From Gp1-AA133 sp963850425 (GTDB lineage Bacteria; Acidobacteriota; Terriglobia; Terriglobales; Acidobacteriaceae): a stretch of DNA of 64,000 nt. The stretch covers positions 62,001 to 126,000 of the forward strand of contig CAWKLF010000001.1 of NCBI GenBank assembly GCA_963850425.1, written 5' to 3'. The notes beneath the pieces are model-generated. The model was not told where the DNA came from, ran no database searches, and saw nothing but the letters and a program-made list of their open reading frames with translations. Shown in pieces: positions 1-8,487 of this stretch (positions are counted from its first letter, which is position 1; the number at the start of each line of letters is the position of its first letter). Both the position numbers and the translations under genes were made by a program.

Positions 1-687
1 GGACTGGATCTTGTTGCGGAGTTGCTGAACTTCCAGTTCCTTCGCCAGGTGCTGGTTAATCTTCTCCAGACGAACGTTGACGTCAGTGGTTTCGAGTGTT
101 TCCTGCTTGTCCGACGTCGACAACGACGGCAGAGACGAGGCAATGAAATCCACCAACCGGCCCGGCTCTTCGATATTCATCGCGACTGTGGAGAGCTCAT
201 CTGACAGCGTGGGCGATCCCGCCACGATCTGCTGGAACAAAGTCAGAACGTTGCGCTGCAATGCTTCAATTTCCGCCGTCTTCGGAGGAACAACCTCGGC
301 GACCGAGGAAAAACCCGCCCTCATGAATGGGGTCAGTTGCGAAAATTCGCCTAACTTCACCCTCTCCAGGCCCTCGGCAAAGACGAACAGGCTCTGGTTG
401 GGCATTTTTACAACTTTGTGTACGACCGCAAGAGTGCCGACTGCATAGAGGTCCGTTGGCTGGGGAGAATCCACGCGCGCTTCGCGCTGCGCCACCACCA
501 CGATGGTCTTGTCCTCGCCCAGCGAATTGATCAATTGCACTGAACTCTCACGCCCGACAGTGAGAGGCAATACAGCGTGCGGGAAAAGTACGGTATCCCG
601 AACCGGCAGCACCGGCAGGGAACGGTCTTCCTGCTCTTCTTTCTTTTCTTCTTTGATTGGGCGCTCGGGACGCGGCTGCTGTGCCAT
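1..687 (-). CDS. lon: Lon protease (endopeptidase La), N-terminal part
   Basis: This is the first 229 codons of an ATP-dependent serine protease that degrades damaged and regulatory proteins in the cytoplasm. The reading frame starts with ATG at 687 and runs off the left edge of the window without a stop. After a charged leader, the translation has the Lon substrate-binding domain opening LPVLPVRDTVLFPHAVLPL, followed by GRESSVQLI and later FAEGLERVKLGEF, all typical of the Lon N domain. The part after about residue 190 is the helical connector. The AAA+ and Ser-Lys protease domains lie outside the window. A clear AAGGAG ribosome binding site lies just upstream of the ATG. Family assignment is firm; completeness cannot be judged. 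Confidence 0.93.
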   Translation of the reverse strand, partial: MAQQPRPERPIKEEKKEEQEDRSLPVLPVRDTVLFPHAVLPLTVGRESSVQLINSLGEDKTIVVVAQREARVDSPQPTDLYAVGTLAVVHKVVKMPNQSLFVFAEGLERVKLGEFSQLTPFMRAGFSSVAEVVPPKTAEIEALQRNVLTLFQQIVAGSPTLSDELSTVAMNIEEPGRLVDFIASSLPSLSTSDKQETLETTDVNVRLEKINQHLAKELEVQQLRNKIQS

Positions 688-801
688 TTTTCTCCTTGAG
701 TGTAGTTCGCTCAACTTTTGATGATTCTGAAGCTCAAAAAGATGCAGGCCGAAAAAATCGTTGTCTGTAGATTGTTGGATTGTAAACCGCTTCCTCGCTG
801 C

Positions 802-814
802 TGACACTGTGTCA
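802..814. promoter_or_regulatory. Perfect 13-bp palindrome upstream of lon
   Basis: TGACAC-T-GTGTCA is a perfect inverted repeat with a one-base centre, about 115 bp upstream of the lon start. On the lon strand it overlaps a TTGACA hexamer, so it could be an operator over a promoter. No regulator can be named. It is not the CIRCE element of HrcA. Confidence 0.35.
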
Positions 815-963
815 ATGGTACAGGTTACCCGCTTGGGCAGCCCCAGCAGAACCGGCTTCGGTCGTTAGCCAAAAATGCCGAATCTCCCGCCAGCATAATC
901 ACCCAGCGCAAATTTCCACGTGCCCACGCTCACGTCTGAGCGTGATAAGCGGCGGGCTCAATC

Positions 964-1770
964 CTAAGCGGCCGGGTAAACTCCCAATACTTTGACCAGA
1001 TCGGCAACTTCCCCCAGATGACGCAATGCATTGCGCGCCGCCTCATCGTCTCCTCGCAGGATATCGACGTAGAACACGTACTCCCACGGGCGGCCCCGGA
1101 CAGGGCGGGACTCGATCTTGCTCAGGCTGATGTCGCGCAATGCAAACACGCTCAGCGCTTTAAACAACGCGCCCGGAATATTCTTCACGCTGAAGGCCAA
1201 CGAAGTCTTGTTGGCGCCAGGTCGCGCCTTGCGCTGCTTGCGAATGTAGAAAAAGCGCGTGAAGTTCTGCTTGTTGTCCTCGATTCCGGACTTAAGAATG
1301 GAGCCGCGATAGACGTGGGCAGCTTCCTTCCCTGCAATTCCGGCGGCGTGACGAAGCTTCCCGTCCACTACGTGCTTCACGCTGCCCGCCGTGTCATAAA
1401 AAGCCACTGGCTCCAGGTGCCGGTGTTTACGAAACAAATCGCGGCATTGGTCGAGCGCCACTGGATGCGAGAACACCTGCCGCACATCGCGCAGTTTGAC
1501 TCCGGGCGCCGCAATCAGGTTGTGAACAATCCGCAGGGGAAACTCGCTTTGAATGAACACGTCCCGGCTGAGAAGCAAGTCGAAGTGCTCGGCTACCGAT
1601 CCGGCCAGCGAGTTTTCAATCGGGATCATCGCCCCGGCAACGGATCCACGCTCTACCCGGTCAAAAACTTCCGCTGATCGCGCGCACGGCACAATCGTGC
1701 AACGCGGGACCATGCGGAGCGCCGCTTCATGGCTAAACGCCCCAAGTTCGCCCTGGATCGCAATCTTCAT
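964..1770 (-). CDS. pheA: Prephenate dehydratase
   Basis: The 268-residue protein converts prephenate to phenylpyruvate, the committed step of phenylalanine synthesis. It begins KIAIQGELGAFSHEAA, the usual opening of the prephenate dehydratase fold, and has the catalytic-region motif NFTRFF near residue 165. A C-terminal ACT domain starts near residue 185 and carries SKIESRPVRGRPWEY, which contains the ESRP motif that senses phenylalanine. Length fits a monofunctional enzyme without a chorismate mutase domain. It lies downstream of no obvious partner and is probably feedback-inhibited through the ACT domain. Assignment is firm. Confidence 0.96.
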   Translation of the reverse strand: MKIAIQGELGAFSHEAALRMVPRCTIVPCARSAEVFDRVERGSVAGAMIPIENSLAGSVAEHFDLLLSRDVFIQSEFPLRIVHNLIAAPGVKLRDVRQVFSHPVALDQCRDLFRKHRHLEPVAFYDTAGSVKHVVDGKLRHAAGIAGKEAAHVYRGSILKSGIEDNKQNFTRFFYIRKQRKARPGANKTSLAFSVKNIPGALFKALSVFALRDISLSKIESRPVRGRPWEYVFYVDILRGDDEAARNALRHLGEVADLVKVLGVYPAA

Positions 1771-1837
1771 GCCGCCGTTAAGAGGCTGCCTCCGCGATTT
1801 CTATTCGGACATCCAGCGCCACTTCTAACAGATTTTT

Positions 1838-1908
1838 CACCACAGAGGCAGAGGGGACTACGCGATTGGAATCAAAGTCTTTCTCTGTGATTCTTTGCCT
1901 CTGTCGTG
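1838..1908. repeat. CACAGAG-type inverted repeat
   Basis: The left arm CACCACAGAGGCAGAG is mirrored by TTGCCTCTGTCGTG about 45 bases later, forming an imperfect long stem-loop upstream of pheA. Similar elements occur at 14024-14180 and 26108-26177, so this is one copy of a dispersed intergenic repeat family. No coding capacity is seen. Confidence 0.7.
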
Positions 1909-1976
1909 AGGTCTCGCTTTGAATCGAATGTAGCGAATGTTTCGTTCCACCGAATTAACCGCATGACCTTATCCGC

Positions 1977-2459
1977 TCACTCGTTCGAGAGCAAATCTTT
2001 TTTCAGCACGAACGCGTCGACTCCGGTTGCGTAATATCGCGGGAGGGTTTTGACCAGGAAATATTGTTGCCGTTTATAAAATGCGAGCGCCGAGGCATTA
2101 TCCACCGCAGTTTCCAGAATGACCGCAGGACATCGGGCGGCGCGCATCCGCTGCTCGGCGGCCGCAATCAGTTGGGAACCCAAGCCATTGCGTCGGAATT
2201 CGTTCAGAATGTCGATCGTGATGATGTGTCCCGCCTGTTTCCCGGTTTCGGCCACAATAAAGCCCACTGTCCTCGCGCCATCCTTGCCATTGCGCACGGA
2301 TGATTCCGCCACCAGCGTAAATGCCCGCGGTCGTCGCATATAAAACAAAAGCTCCGGCTGCGAGTACGAGATCCCGGGCGGAAAACACTTTTGATCGATT
2401 TCCCACAGGCGCGGGAAGTCCTCCCTTTGAAACTCGCGAATCTTGAAGATCTGGCTCAT
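1977..2459 (-). CDS. GNAT family N-acetyltransferase, RimI-like
   Basis: The 160-residue protein is a single GNAT domain. The opening IREFQREDFPRLWEIDQKCF resembles RimI, the enzyme that acetylates the N-terminal alanine of ribosomal protein S18. The acetyl-CoA binding region is at about residues 95-115, with RRNGLGSQLI standing for the usual R/QxxGxG/A loop, and NASALAFYKRQQY near residue 130 matches the conserved C-terminal NxxAxxxYxxxGF block. Without a tsaB or tsaE neighbour the substrate cannot be fixed, so the RimI role is an inference. It is divergent from the following gene and their 5' ends lie close together. Confidence 0.8.
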   Translation of the reverse strand: MSQIFKIREFQREDFPRLWEIDQKCFPPGISYSQPELLFYMRRPRAFTLVAESSVRNGKDGARTVGFIVAETGKQAGHIITIDILNEFRRNGLGSQLIAAAEQRMRAARCPAVILETAVDNASALAFYKRQQYFLVKTLPRYYATGVDAFVLKKDLLSNE

Positions 2460-2631
2460 CTGGTTGATTAAAGAACCTTCAGTGTATCCCCGGTATGGCT
2501 TTATCGATCGTCAAGACACCGGCCTAGCCGCGGCCTCCCCGCCCCGGCTACAGCCTCGCCAAAAATATTGCCTGACCGGCTCTTGCCCTTGCTCATCAAT
2601 CGGACGTACCATCGGAGTAACGAGGTCCTTC

Positions 2632-3285
2632 GTGGGGCGCCTGTTGCTGATCGACGTGTTGGGTGCCATCGTCTCGTTGGCTATCTGGTACTACGCCTTC
2701 GCGCGCTATAACCGGCGCCGAGGTGCGGCCGCGTTGCGCTGGGTTCAGATCGCCTGCCGTGGGCGCGGCAAAGTGGTGGAAAGCCGCTGGAATGGAAGTT
2801 CCCGCCTGCAGGCTCGCTTTCAATTCCCTTCCCGATGGTTTGAGAATGCCCGGCTGACGTTGGATTTGCGTCCGCGGCCTTTACCGGTGCAATGGCTGCT
2901 GAGTCACTGGCGCAAGCAAAAAGAGACACTGACCTTTGAAGCCGATCTGGATTGCCCGCCCAGTTTTCGACTGGAAGTCCTGAACCACCGCTGGTGCGGC
3001 CACAGCAACGGAAAGCGAACCGATGACGACCGCTCCTGGGAGATCTCTCGTCCTGGCCCGGTCGTCCTGACCACGCGCGCGCAGTGGACCCAGGAACTCA
3101 CGCCGGTGGTGAATGCCTTGATGGCCTCGCGCGACCACAATTTTCTGAAAGTCCGCTTTCGGCAGGATTCGCCGAATTTCTCGGCGACGGTCGATCTTGA
3201 CGCCCTCGCCGACCCCGAGGCCGCTTCGGGATTCTTTACCGTCTTGCGGGAACTGGCCGCCGGAGCCTCCGCCAAGCAGTTATAA
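2632..3285 (+). CDS. Membrane-anchored protein of unknown function
   Basis: I do not recognise this family. From the proposed GTG start the protein has about 217 residues: an N-terminal membrane segment (LLLIDVLGAIVSLAIWYYAF), a basic stretch (ARYNRRRG), then a soluble region rich in Arg and Trp with no known motif. The soluble part alternates beta-like segments and ends with FFTVLRELAAGASAKQL. The open frame extends upstream to a TTG at 2443, inside the divergent acetyltransferase gene, but the GAGG at 2622-2625 and the hydrophobic segment support the GTG at 2632. The C-terminal region may be cytoplasmic because of the positive charges after the membrane segment. Confidence 0.6.
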   Translation: MGRLLLIDVLGAIVSLAIWYYAFARYNRRRGAAALRWVQIACRGRGKVVESRWNGSSRLQARFQFPSRWFENARLTLDLRPRPLPVQWLLSHWRKQKETLTFEADLDCPPSFRLEVLNHRWCGHSNGKRTDDDRSWEISRPGPVVLTTRAQWTQELTPVVNALMASRDHNFLKVRFRQDSPNFSATVDLDALADPEAASGFFTVLRELAAGASAKQL

Positions 3286-3636
3286 GATCTCCTCCCTTAT
3301 TTTCATTTAGATAGCTTTTAGATAATGCAAAAGCACTAGCGGCTAAAGAATCTGGCTGCCCAAAAGGACCCAACAAGAGACTCTAGAATGCCCATAGAAA
3401 GCGATTAGAGGCCCTAGGGTCGTTAGTTGAGCCTTCCCCGAGCCAAGAGGCTGCCCGGAGCGCAGCGGTGCGCCTGAGAGGCTCTAATGGCCGAGTTTAC
3501 CTATAAGCTAATATGAGACCTTCCGCTCACGCTTCCCCAAACGCCCCCCAGACGCCGCTCTTACGAGCTCGGATCTTCTCGAACTGATGCGGAGAGGAAG
3601 AGCGCCGACCAAAACACAGCTGGAAACAATCGTCAC
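3286..3636. other. 350-bp spacer with possible structured RNA
   Basis: There is no convincing ORF here. The plus strand has nested complementary segments between about 3402 and 3490: ATTAGAG pairs with CTCTAAT, AGCC with GGCT, and GCGCA with TGCGC around a GCGG loop. A small RNA is possible, but no known family could be matched. A tmRNA was considered and rejected. Confidence 0.3.
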
Positions 3637-3675
3637 AAAAAAATCAGCGACTGGGGGTCGTCTCCCAATCGCTGA
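3637..3675 (-). terminator. Intrinsic terminator of the dcw cluster after ftsZ
   Basis: On the minus strand, 20 bases after the ftsZ stop, TCAGCGATTGGGAG and CCCCCAGTCGCTGA form a stem of about 14 bp closed by a short loop and followed directly by seven T residues. This is a textbook Rho-independent terminator and marks the end of the division/cell-wall transcript. Confidence 0.85.
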
Positions 3676-3695
3676 GCCCTTCGGAGGAAATTCAT

Positions 3696-4994
3696 TTACA
3701 TGACGTCGCCGCGTTTGCGGAGAAACGCGGGCACGTCGAGATCGTTTTGCTCGAAATTCGAGACCATGGCCGTCCGCAATGCGTCCAGCGAAGCTACTTC
3801 CGGCGACACCTGCTGCAAGCCTGCGGCAGGTTCAACCGGCATGGACTCTTCCCTCATGATGCGCTCCGGAGCCGGTTCCGGCTCGAAGGGCGCGGGTTCC
3901 GGTTCAGAAAAATCCATGTTGTGTGAACTCGCGAAGGAGGAAGAATGGACTTCCGCCTGGCGCGCGCGCATGGCGGGCACGTCGCGGAAGCCGGTTGCAA
4001 TGACCGTGATCTTCACGCTGTCCTTCATCTTCTCGTCGAGCACCGCGCCGAAGATGATGTTCGCGTCCTCGTGCGCGGCGCTTTGGATGATGGTGCAAGC
4101 CTGCTGTACTTCGGCCAGTTTGAGCGAATTCGAGCCCGTGATGTTGATGAGAATTCCGCGAGCGCCATCGATCGCCCCGGCCTCCAGCAGAGGTGACGCA
4201 ATCGCTTTCTGCGCTGCGTCGGTGGCTCGATGATCGCCGCTGGCGGTGGCCGCGCCCATGACGGCATAGCCCATTGCCGCCATGATGGCCTTCACGTCGG
4301 CGAAATCGCGGTTGATGATTCCCGGAATCGTGATGATGTCGGAGATGCCCTGCACGCCTTGCCGCAGAATGTCGTCGGCTACGCGGAACGATTCGAAGAA
4401 TCCCGCGTTTTCGGCGACGGCAAGCAGTTTTTCATTTGGAATTACGATGGTGGTGTCTACCGACTCCATCAACTCGTTGATGCCGCGCTCCGCCTGCGCC
4501 ATGCGCCGCTTGCCTTCGAATGCAAAGGGCTTGGTGACGACGGCGACGGTGAGCGCGCCCATCTCGCTGGCGAGCGACGCGATGATCGGCGCGGCGCCCG
4601 TGCCGGTTCCGCCCCCCAGGCCAGTTGTTACGAAGACCATGTCGGCGCCTTCGAGGGCCTCGATGATCTTGTCGGAGTCTTCCAGAGCGGCCTTGCGGCC
4701 GACTTCGGGGTTCGCTCCGGCGCCCAGGCCGTTGGTGAGCTTGACGCCGAGTTGAATCTTTACGGGCGCGCGTGACATGCGCAGGGCTTGCAGGTCAGTG
4801 TTGGCGACCACAAACTCGATGCCTTCCATCCCGGCATCGATCATGCGGTTAACGGCGTTGCCACCTCCCCCGCCCACGCCGATGACCTTGATCTTGGCGT
4901 CGTTGCGGGTGTCTTCGTTGAAGCTGATGCGAATGTCATTATCGTCTTTTCTCATATCCACCACCGTCGAAGATTTTTTTTGCTTCCTGTGCAT
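3696..4994 (-). CDS. ftsZ: Cell division protein FtsZ
   Basis: FtsZ is the tubulin-like GTPase that builds the cytokinetic ring. The 432-residue translation has the nucleotide-binding start IKVIGVGGGGGNAVNRMI near residue 35, the tubulin signature GGGTGTG at residues 127-133, and the synergy region NFNAD-like DADVKAIMA equivalent RDFADVKAIMAAMG near residue 235. A variable acidic linker of about 70 residues follows, then the conserved tail LDVPAFLRKRGD that binds FtsA. Two starts are possible: ATG 4994, or ATG 4955, which gives MRKDDNDIRI and is closer to the usual FtsZ N-terminus. Neither has a strong ribosome binding site. It is the last gene of the dcw cluster, 45 bp after ftsA, and is followed by a terminator. 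Confidence 0.97.
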   Translation of the reverse strand: MHRKQKKSSTVVDMRKDDNDIRISFNEDTRNDAKIKVIGVGGGGGNAVNRMIDAGMEGIEFVVANTDLQALRMSRAPVKIQLGVKLTNGLGAGANPEVGRKAALEDSDKIIEALEGADMVFVTTGLGGGTGTGAAPIIASLASEMGALTVAVVTKPFAFEGKRRMAQAERGINELMESVDTTIVIPNEKLLAVAENAGFFESFRVADDILRQGVQGISDIITIPGIINRDFADVKAIMAAMGYAVMGAATASGDHRATDAAQKAIASPLLEAGAIDGARGILINITGSNSLKLAEVQQACTIIQSAAHEDANIIFGAVLDEKMKDSVKITVIATGFRDVPAMRARQAEVHSSSFASSHNMDFSEPEPAPFEPEPAPERIMREESMPVEPAAGLQQVSPEVASLDALRTAMVSNFEQNDLDVPAFLRKRGDVM

Positions 4995-5039
4995 TGAAGT
5001 GGCGCTTCGACCGGGTCGGCCTCCCGGTCCGTTGAACTG

Positions 5040-6260
5040 CTAGGCTCCCTTTTTCGCAAACATGGCTTTGATTTTTGAACTCCAGCGATCGTCCTGGATA
5101 CCGCGGGCAACCCGTGCCCTGTGTCCGTAATAGACCAACCCCAATAGCGTTGCGAATTCCGGTTCGGCCAGTTCGACCGGCATCTTAGCCAGCGGAACCG
5201 GCCACGACAGTCGAACCGGCTTGCGCAGCACCGACTCGGCAATGTCGATCAGGCCGGGAAGTCTTGATCCGCCCCCGCTGAGCACCACTCCTGCGATGCA
5301 GGCTTCAAACATCCCACTCTGCCGCATGGCCTCGCGCACCATTTCGCACAATTCGCGCGCGCGCGGCTCGAGAATTTCGCCCAGCAAGCGCTGCGGGAGC
5401 AGTCTGGATGGGCGATCGCCGACCGACGGCACTTCCACTTCATTTCCTTCAGGAATCAGCGTCACGATGGTATTGCCGTAAAGCTTCTTCAGTTTTTCGG
5501 CTTCGTTCACCGGAGTGCAGAGTCCGACGGAGAGATCGCTGGTGAAGTGGTCGCCGCCGAGCGGAATCACCCCGCTGTAGGCGACCGCGCCCTGGTAAAA
5601 GATGGCAAGTTCGGTCGAGCCCGCCCCGACGTCGGCCAGGCAGACGCCCAGGTCGCGCTCGTCGGACCGCAACACCGCGTCCGCGCAAGCCAGCGGCTCA
5701 AAGACCGTGTTGTCGACATGCACTCCGGCGCGATTGACGGCGGTGACAACGTTCTGGGTCGCGCTCGACGCGGAGGTAACCATGTGCACGCGAACCTCCA
5801 GGCGCGCCGCCATCATGCCCAGAGGATCGTGCACGCCGGCCTGCTCGTCGAGAATGAATTCCTGCGGCAACAGGTGCAGGATTTCGCGATCCGCGGGCAA
5901 CTGAAGCGCACGCGCCTTATCGACCGCGAGGCGAATCTCTTCCCGCGCGATTTCACGAGGACGCGTGCCGAATGTTACTCCGCCGTGCGTGTTCAGCCCG
6001 CGCACGTGCGAACCTGCCACGCCCACTAATGCGTGCTCGACGGGCGCACCCGCCGTATCTTCCGCTGCTTCCACTGCTTTTTGAATGGACGCTACCGCTT
6101 TCTCCAGATCGACAATGACGCCCTTCCGGGATCCTCGCGACTCCGCGACGCCGTGCCCGCGATAACGCAAGCCGTTTTCGGTGATCTCCGCCACCAGGGC
6201 GCACGTTTTGGCGCTCCCTACATCGATTACGTTCAGAAAATTCCCCTGCTGGTTCGCCAT
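5040..6260 (-). CDS. ftsA: Cell division protein FtsA
   Basis: FtsA is the actin-like ATPase that ties FtsZ to the membrane and recruits later division proteins. The 406-residue protein from ATG 6260 opens with the phosphate-1 motif VIDVGSAKTCALVAEI. It has the inserted 1C domain around residues 85-165, the phosphate-2 motif VCLADVGAGSTELAIF near residue 210 and the adenosine motif VVLSGGGSRLPGL near residue 335. The C-terminus ends WSSKIKAMFAKKGA, an amphipathic helix suited to membrane binding. A longer open frame exists upstream, but it overlaps ftsQ and lacks homology. ftsA begins 2 bases after the ftsQ stop, so the two are probably translated together. Confidence 0.95.
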   Translation of the reverse strand: MANQQGNFLNVIDVGSAKTCALVAEITENGLRYRGHGVAESRGSRKGVIVDLEKAVASIQKAVEAAEDTAGAPVEHALVGVAGSHVRGLNTHGGVTFGTRPREIAREEIRLAVDKARALQLPADREILHLLPQEFILDEQAGVHDPLGMMAARLEVRVHMVTSASSATQNVVTAVNRAGVHVDNTVFEPLACADAVLRSDERDLGVCLADVGAGSTELAIFYQGAVAYSGVIPLGGDHFTSDLSVGLCTPVNEAEKLKKLYGNTIVTLIPEGNEVEVPSVGDRPSRLLPQRLLGEILEPRARELCEMVREAMRQSGMFEACIAGVVLSGGGSRLPGLIDIAESVLRKPVRLSWPVPLAKMPVELAEPEFATLLGLVYYGHRARVARGIQDDRWSSKIKAMFAKKGA

Positions 6261-6262
6261 GC

Positions 6263-7600
6263 CTATGGGTGGTCCTGTTGATCGTGATTTTTCGTTACGG
6301 CTGCGCTCGGCTTTTTCTTGCCCGCGGCTGACGCGGGCCGCGCGGCGCCGCTCGCCGCCGGCTTGGTGGTCGTGCTTTTGACAACCGGTTTCTTGTTTGG
6401 GTCCGAGGTCGCCGGCTTGGCGGCCGCCTTTGGCGCGGCTTTCTTCACTCGAGCTTTCGGTTTTGTTTTCCGGTGCAGTGCTTTCTTCGCAGCCGGCTTG
6501 GCCGGAGGCGGAGCAAACGACGCTTTCTCCCACTGCGGCCTGTCGAGCTTGACCGGCACAGTGTCCGGCACGGACGGCTTTTTAGAAATCACGTGAATCA
6601 GCGCCACCGTCTTCACGCCGGCTGCCATGGCAGCCTTGGCCGCGGCCGGAGTGATCGGGGGAGCCTTCGCCGTTGCCTGGTTATCAGGATTCACGATGAT
6701 CTGCCGGTCGTAACGCAGGTCGACAGACTCGAGCTTCTCGAACTGCTGCCGCCAACCGCGCACGTGCGACACATAAATCTTGTAGCGGCTGAGGAAGTCG
6801 CCCGAGCCCAAGTGAATCAGCACCGCGCCCGCAGGGTCGTTGGCGAGCACTTTCACATCGTCCTGATCGGAGATATCGACTTCGCTCAGCTCCTGGGAGT
6901 AATGGCCGCCGTCGGCATCGAGCTCGCGCAACAGCTGGTTATAGATTTTCATGCGCGCTGAGCGGGTCGAGAGCGGCTCGCCGGCATTCATTCCGACGAT
7001 TACGGGGAACGAAAACTTCTGCTTGCCCGCGTTCGGCAATTCCATCAAAGTGCCGCCCGCGTCGATCAATGAGATCCGCGGTCCGACGCGCGCAAACGCA
7101 ATAGGAGTGCGCTCGCGGATATCAATCTGCAGACGGTTGGGCACGAAGCGCATGACGCTGGCAGACGCGACCCACGGAATTTTCTCGAGTTGCGCTTTGC
7201 GCTCGCTGAGCGGGATGAAGAAGATGTTGCGTCCGATGTCGCCGCCCATGACTTCCATGATCTGGGCGCGGGGCACATTGTGGGTACCGTTGACTTCAAT
7301 GTCGTCGCTCGATTCGATCCGGAAACGCCAGTTCCGCTCGCCGTACTGATAAAGTTCAGCGCCAAACACGCCCGCCACGCAGGCAAACACCAGGGCGGCT
7401 GCTGACCAGCCCAGCAGGTGCAAAGTCTTTTTCGGAAGAGGGCCGCGCCGGACCGGAACACGCTTTTGCCCGCGCAGAAAAGGAGATTCTTCCTCCACGT
7501 CGAGGTCGACCAGGCGCGCGTCGTCCAACCCGCGCTCCGGTTCGCCCGGCAGAGGGTACAACTCTTCCTGCAAGATGGTGGGGCTCGCTTTCCGCGCCAT
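6263..7600 (-). CDS. ftsQ: Cell division protein FtsQ/DivIB with long Lys/Ala/Pro tail
   Basis: FtsQ is the bitopic division protein that links early and late divisome parts. The roughly 445-residue protein has a cytoplasmic region of about 65 residues, one membrane helix (LLGWSAAALVFACVAGVFGA), then the POTRA domain with IEVNGTHNVPRAQIMEVM and the beta domain with LQIDIRERTPIAFARVG. The last 100 residues or so are an unusual low-complexity tail rich in Lys, Ala and Pro, which is periplasmic by topology and not part of the usual family. ATG 7600 is preferred over the TTG one codon upstream. The gene abuts ftsA by 2 bases. Confidence 0.92.
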   Translation of the reverse strand: MARKASPTILQEELYPLPGEPERGLDDARLVDLDVEEESPFLRGQKRVPVRRGPLPKKTLHLLGWSAAALVFACVAGVFGAELYQYGERNWRFRIESSDDIEVNGTHNVPRAQIMEVMGGDIGRNIFFIPLSERKAQLEKIPWVASASVMRFVPNRLQIDIRERTPIAFARVGPRISLIDAGGTLMELPNAGKQKFSFPVIVGMNAGEPLSTRSARMKIYNQLLRELDADGGHYSQELSEVDISDQDDVKVLANDPAGAVLIHLGSGDFLSRYKIYVSHVRGWRQQFEKLESVDLRYDRQIIVNPDNQATAKAPPITPAAAKAAMAAGVKTVALIHVISKKPSVPDTVPVKLDRPQWEKASFAPPPAKPAAKKALHRKTKPKARVKKAAPKAAAKPATSDPNKKPVVKSTTTKPAASGAARPASAAGKKKPSAAVTKNHDQQDHP

Positions 7601-7773
7601 CAAATCAGGTAGTTGTCGAAGAAAATCGCTGAGCGGAATTAACTATAACTGCTTTTTGCGGATTGAGATAGACAAAATCTTGGTTCGATGGAGGGATTTT
7701 CCAAACGCCGCCGGCGGGAGCCAGAAAAAATTGCTTAGGACAACTTGTGTTTGATAAAAACGCGCCGTCCCGT

Positions 7774-8325
7774 TTAGATGGGGCCGTTTCCGTGCGACTC
7801 AGGCATAGAGTCAAAATCCGGAAAGTCCGGAACCTGGATGTCCGGGATGTTGGACAAATCAATCTTGGGAAGGTCGGGCATGTTGACCACGACTTTGGAG
7901 AATCCGGCGCAATTGCTGAACTGATTGGCGCGGTCGACCGAGATCATGCGGACCTTATCCATTTTCATCTGCGCGATAGCGAGCTTTTGTTGGACTCTGG
8001 CCTGTGCCAGTTGCTCACGCACATGAGCCATCGCGATCTGACGCTGCGCACGAGCAAACCGCTCGCAGACGATCTTGTTCTGGACTCTCTCGAGCGCGGT
8101 CTCGGTGCGGCCGAACGAATCACCGAAGGTGTCAGTGTTGCGGCCCAGCATGACTTCCGCCATGGCCAGGAAATGCTGTCCCCGTAAAGTGACCCGCTCC
8201 ACGGCAATTGTCGCGCGATCGGCGAGCACGTGCGCCCAGCCCAACTGGCCGTCCTGATACGCTCCATTCAATCCCAGGGCAAGAACGCCCGCCGCCAGCC
8301 AGTGCCACGCTTTATCCGATCGCAT
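7774..8325 (-). CDS. Exported or membrane-anchored protein of unknown function in the dcw cluster
   Basis: I do not recognise this family. The 183-residue protein has a hydrophobic N-terminal segment (WHWLAAGVLALGLNGAY) after a charged start, so it is exported or anchored. Residues 45-140 are helical and rich in Ala, Gln and Arg, including AQARVQQKLAIAQMKMDKV, and look like a coiled coil. The C-terminus is a Pro/Asp-rich strand with repeated IP-D and VP-DFPDFD units. It sits between murC and ftsQ, where murB or ddl is often found, with gaps of about 160-170 bp on each side. Its position suggests an envelope or division role, but that is inference only. Confidence 0.7.
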   Translation of the reverse strand: MRSDKAWHWLAAGVLALGLNGAYQDGQLGWAHVLADRATIAVERVTLRGQHFLAMAEVMLGRNTDTFGDSFGRTETALERVQNKIVCERFARAQRQIAMAHVREQLAQARVQQKLAIAQMKMDKVRMISVDRANQFSNCAGFSKVVVNMPDLPKIDLSNIPDIQVPDFPDFDSMPESHGNGPI

Positions 8326-8487
8326 AACCCACTCCTGAACCTGTACTGATTGTTTAGACGAAGAGGCCGAGACTTTGTTAGGGATAGATACGTGGAAGTT
8401 TCAGGAAAAGTTGCGGAGAAAAAACTCTGGAAAGTCTCCCTTTGAGACTCGATCCGCTGCCATGATAAGTGCTGCAGATGGAATAGC

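Noticed and set aside
3320..3345. tmRNA-like tag (GCACTAGCGGC followed by TAA)
   Set aside because: It resembles a coded ALAA tag, but the stop is out of frame and no tRNA-like 5' or 3' end is found around it on either strand.
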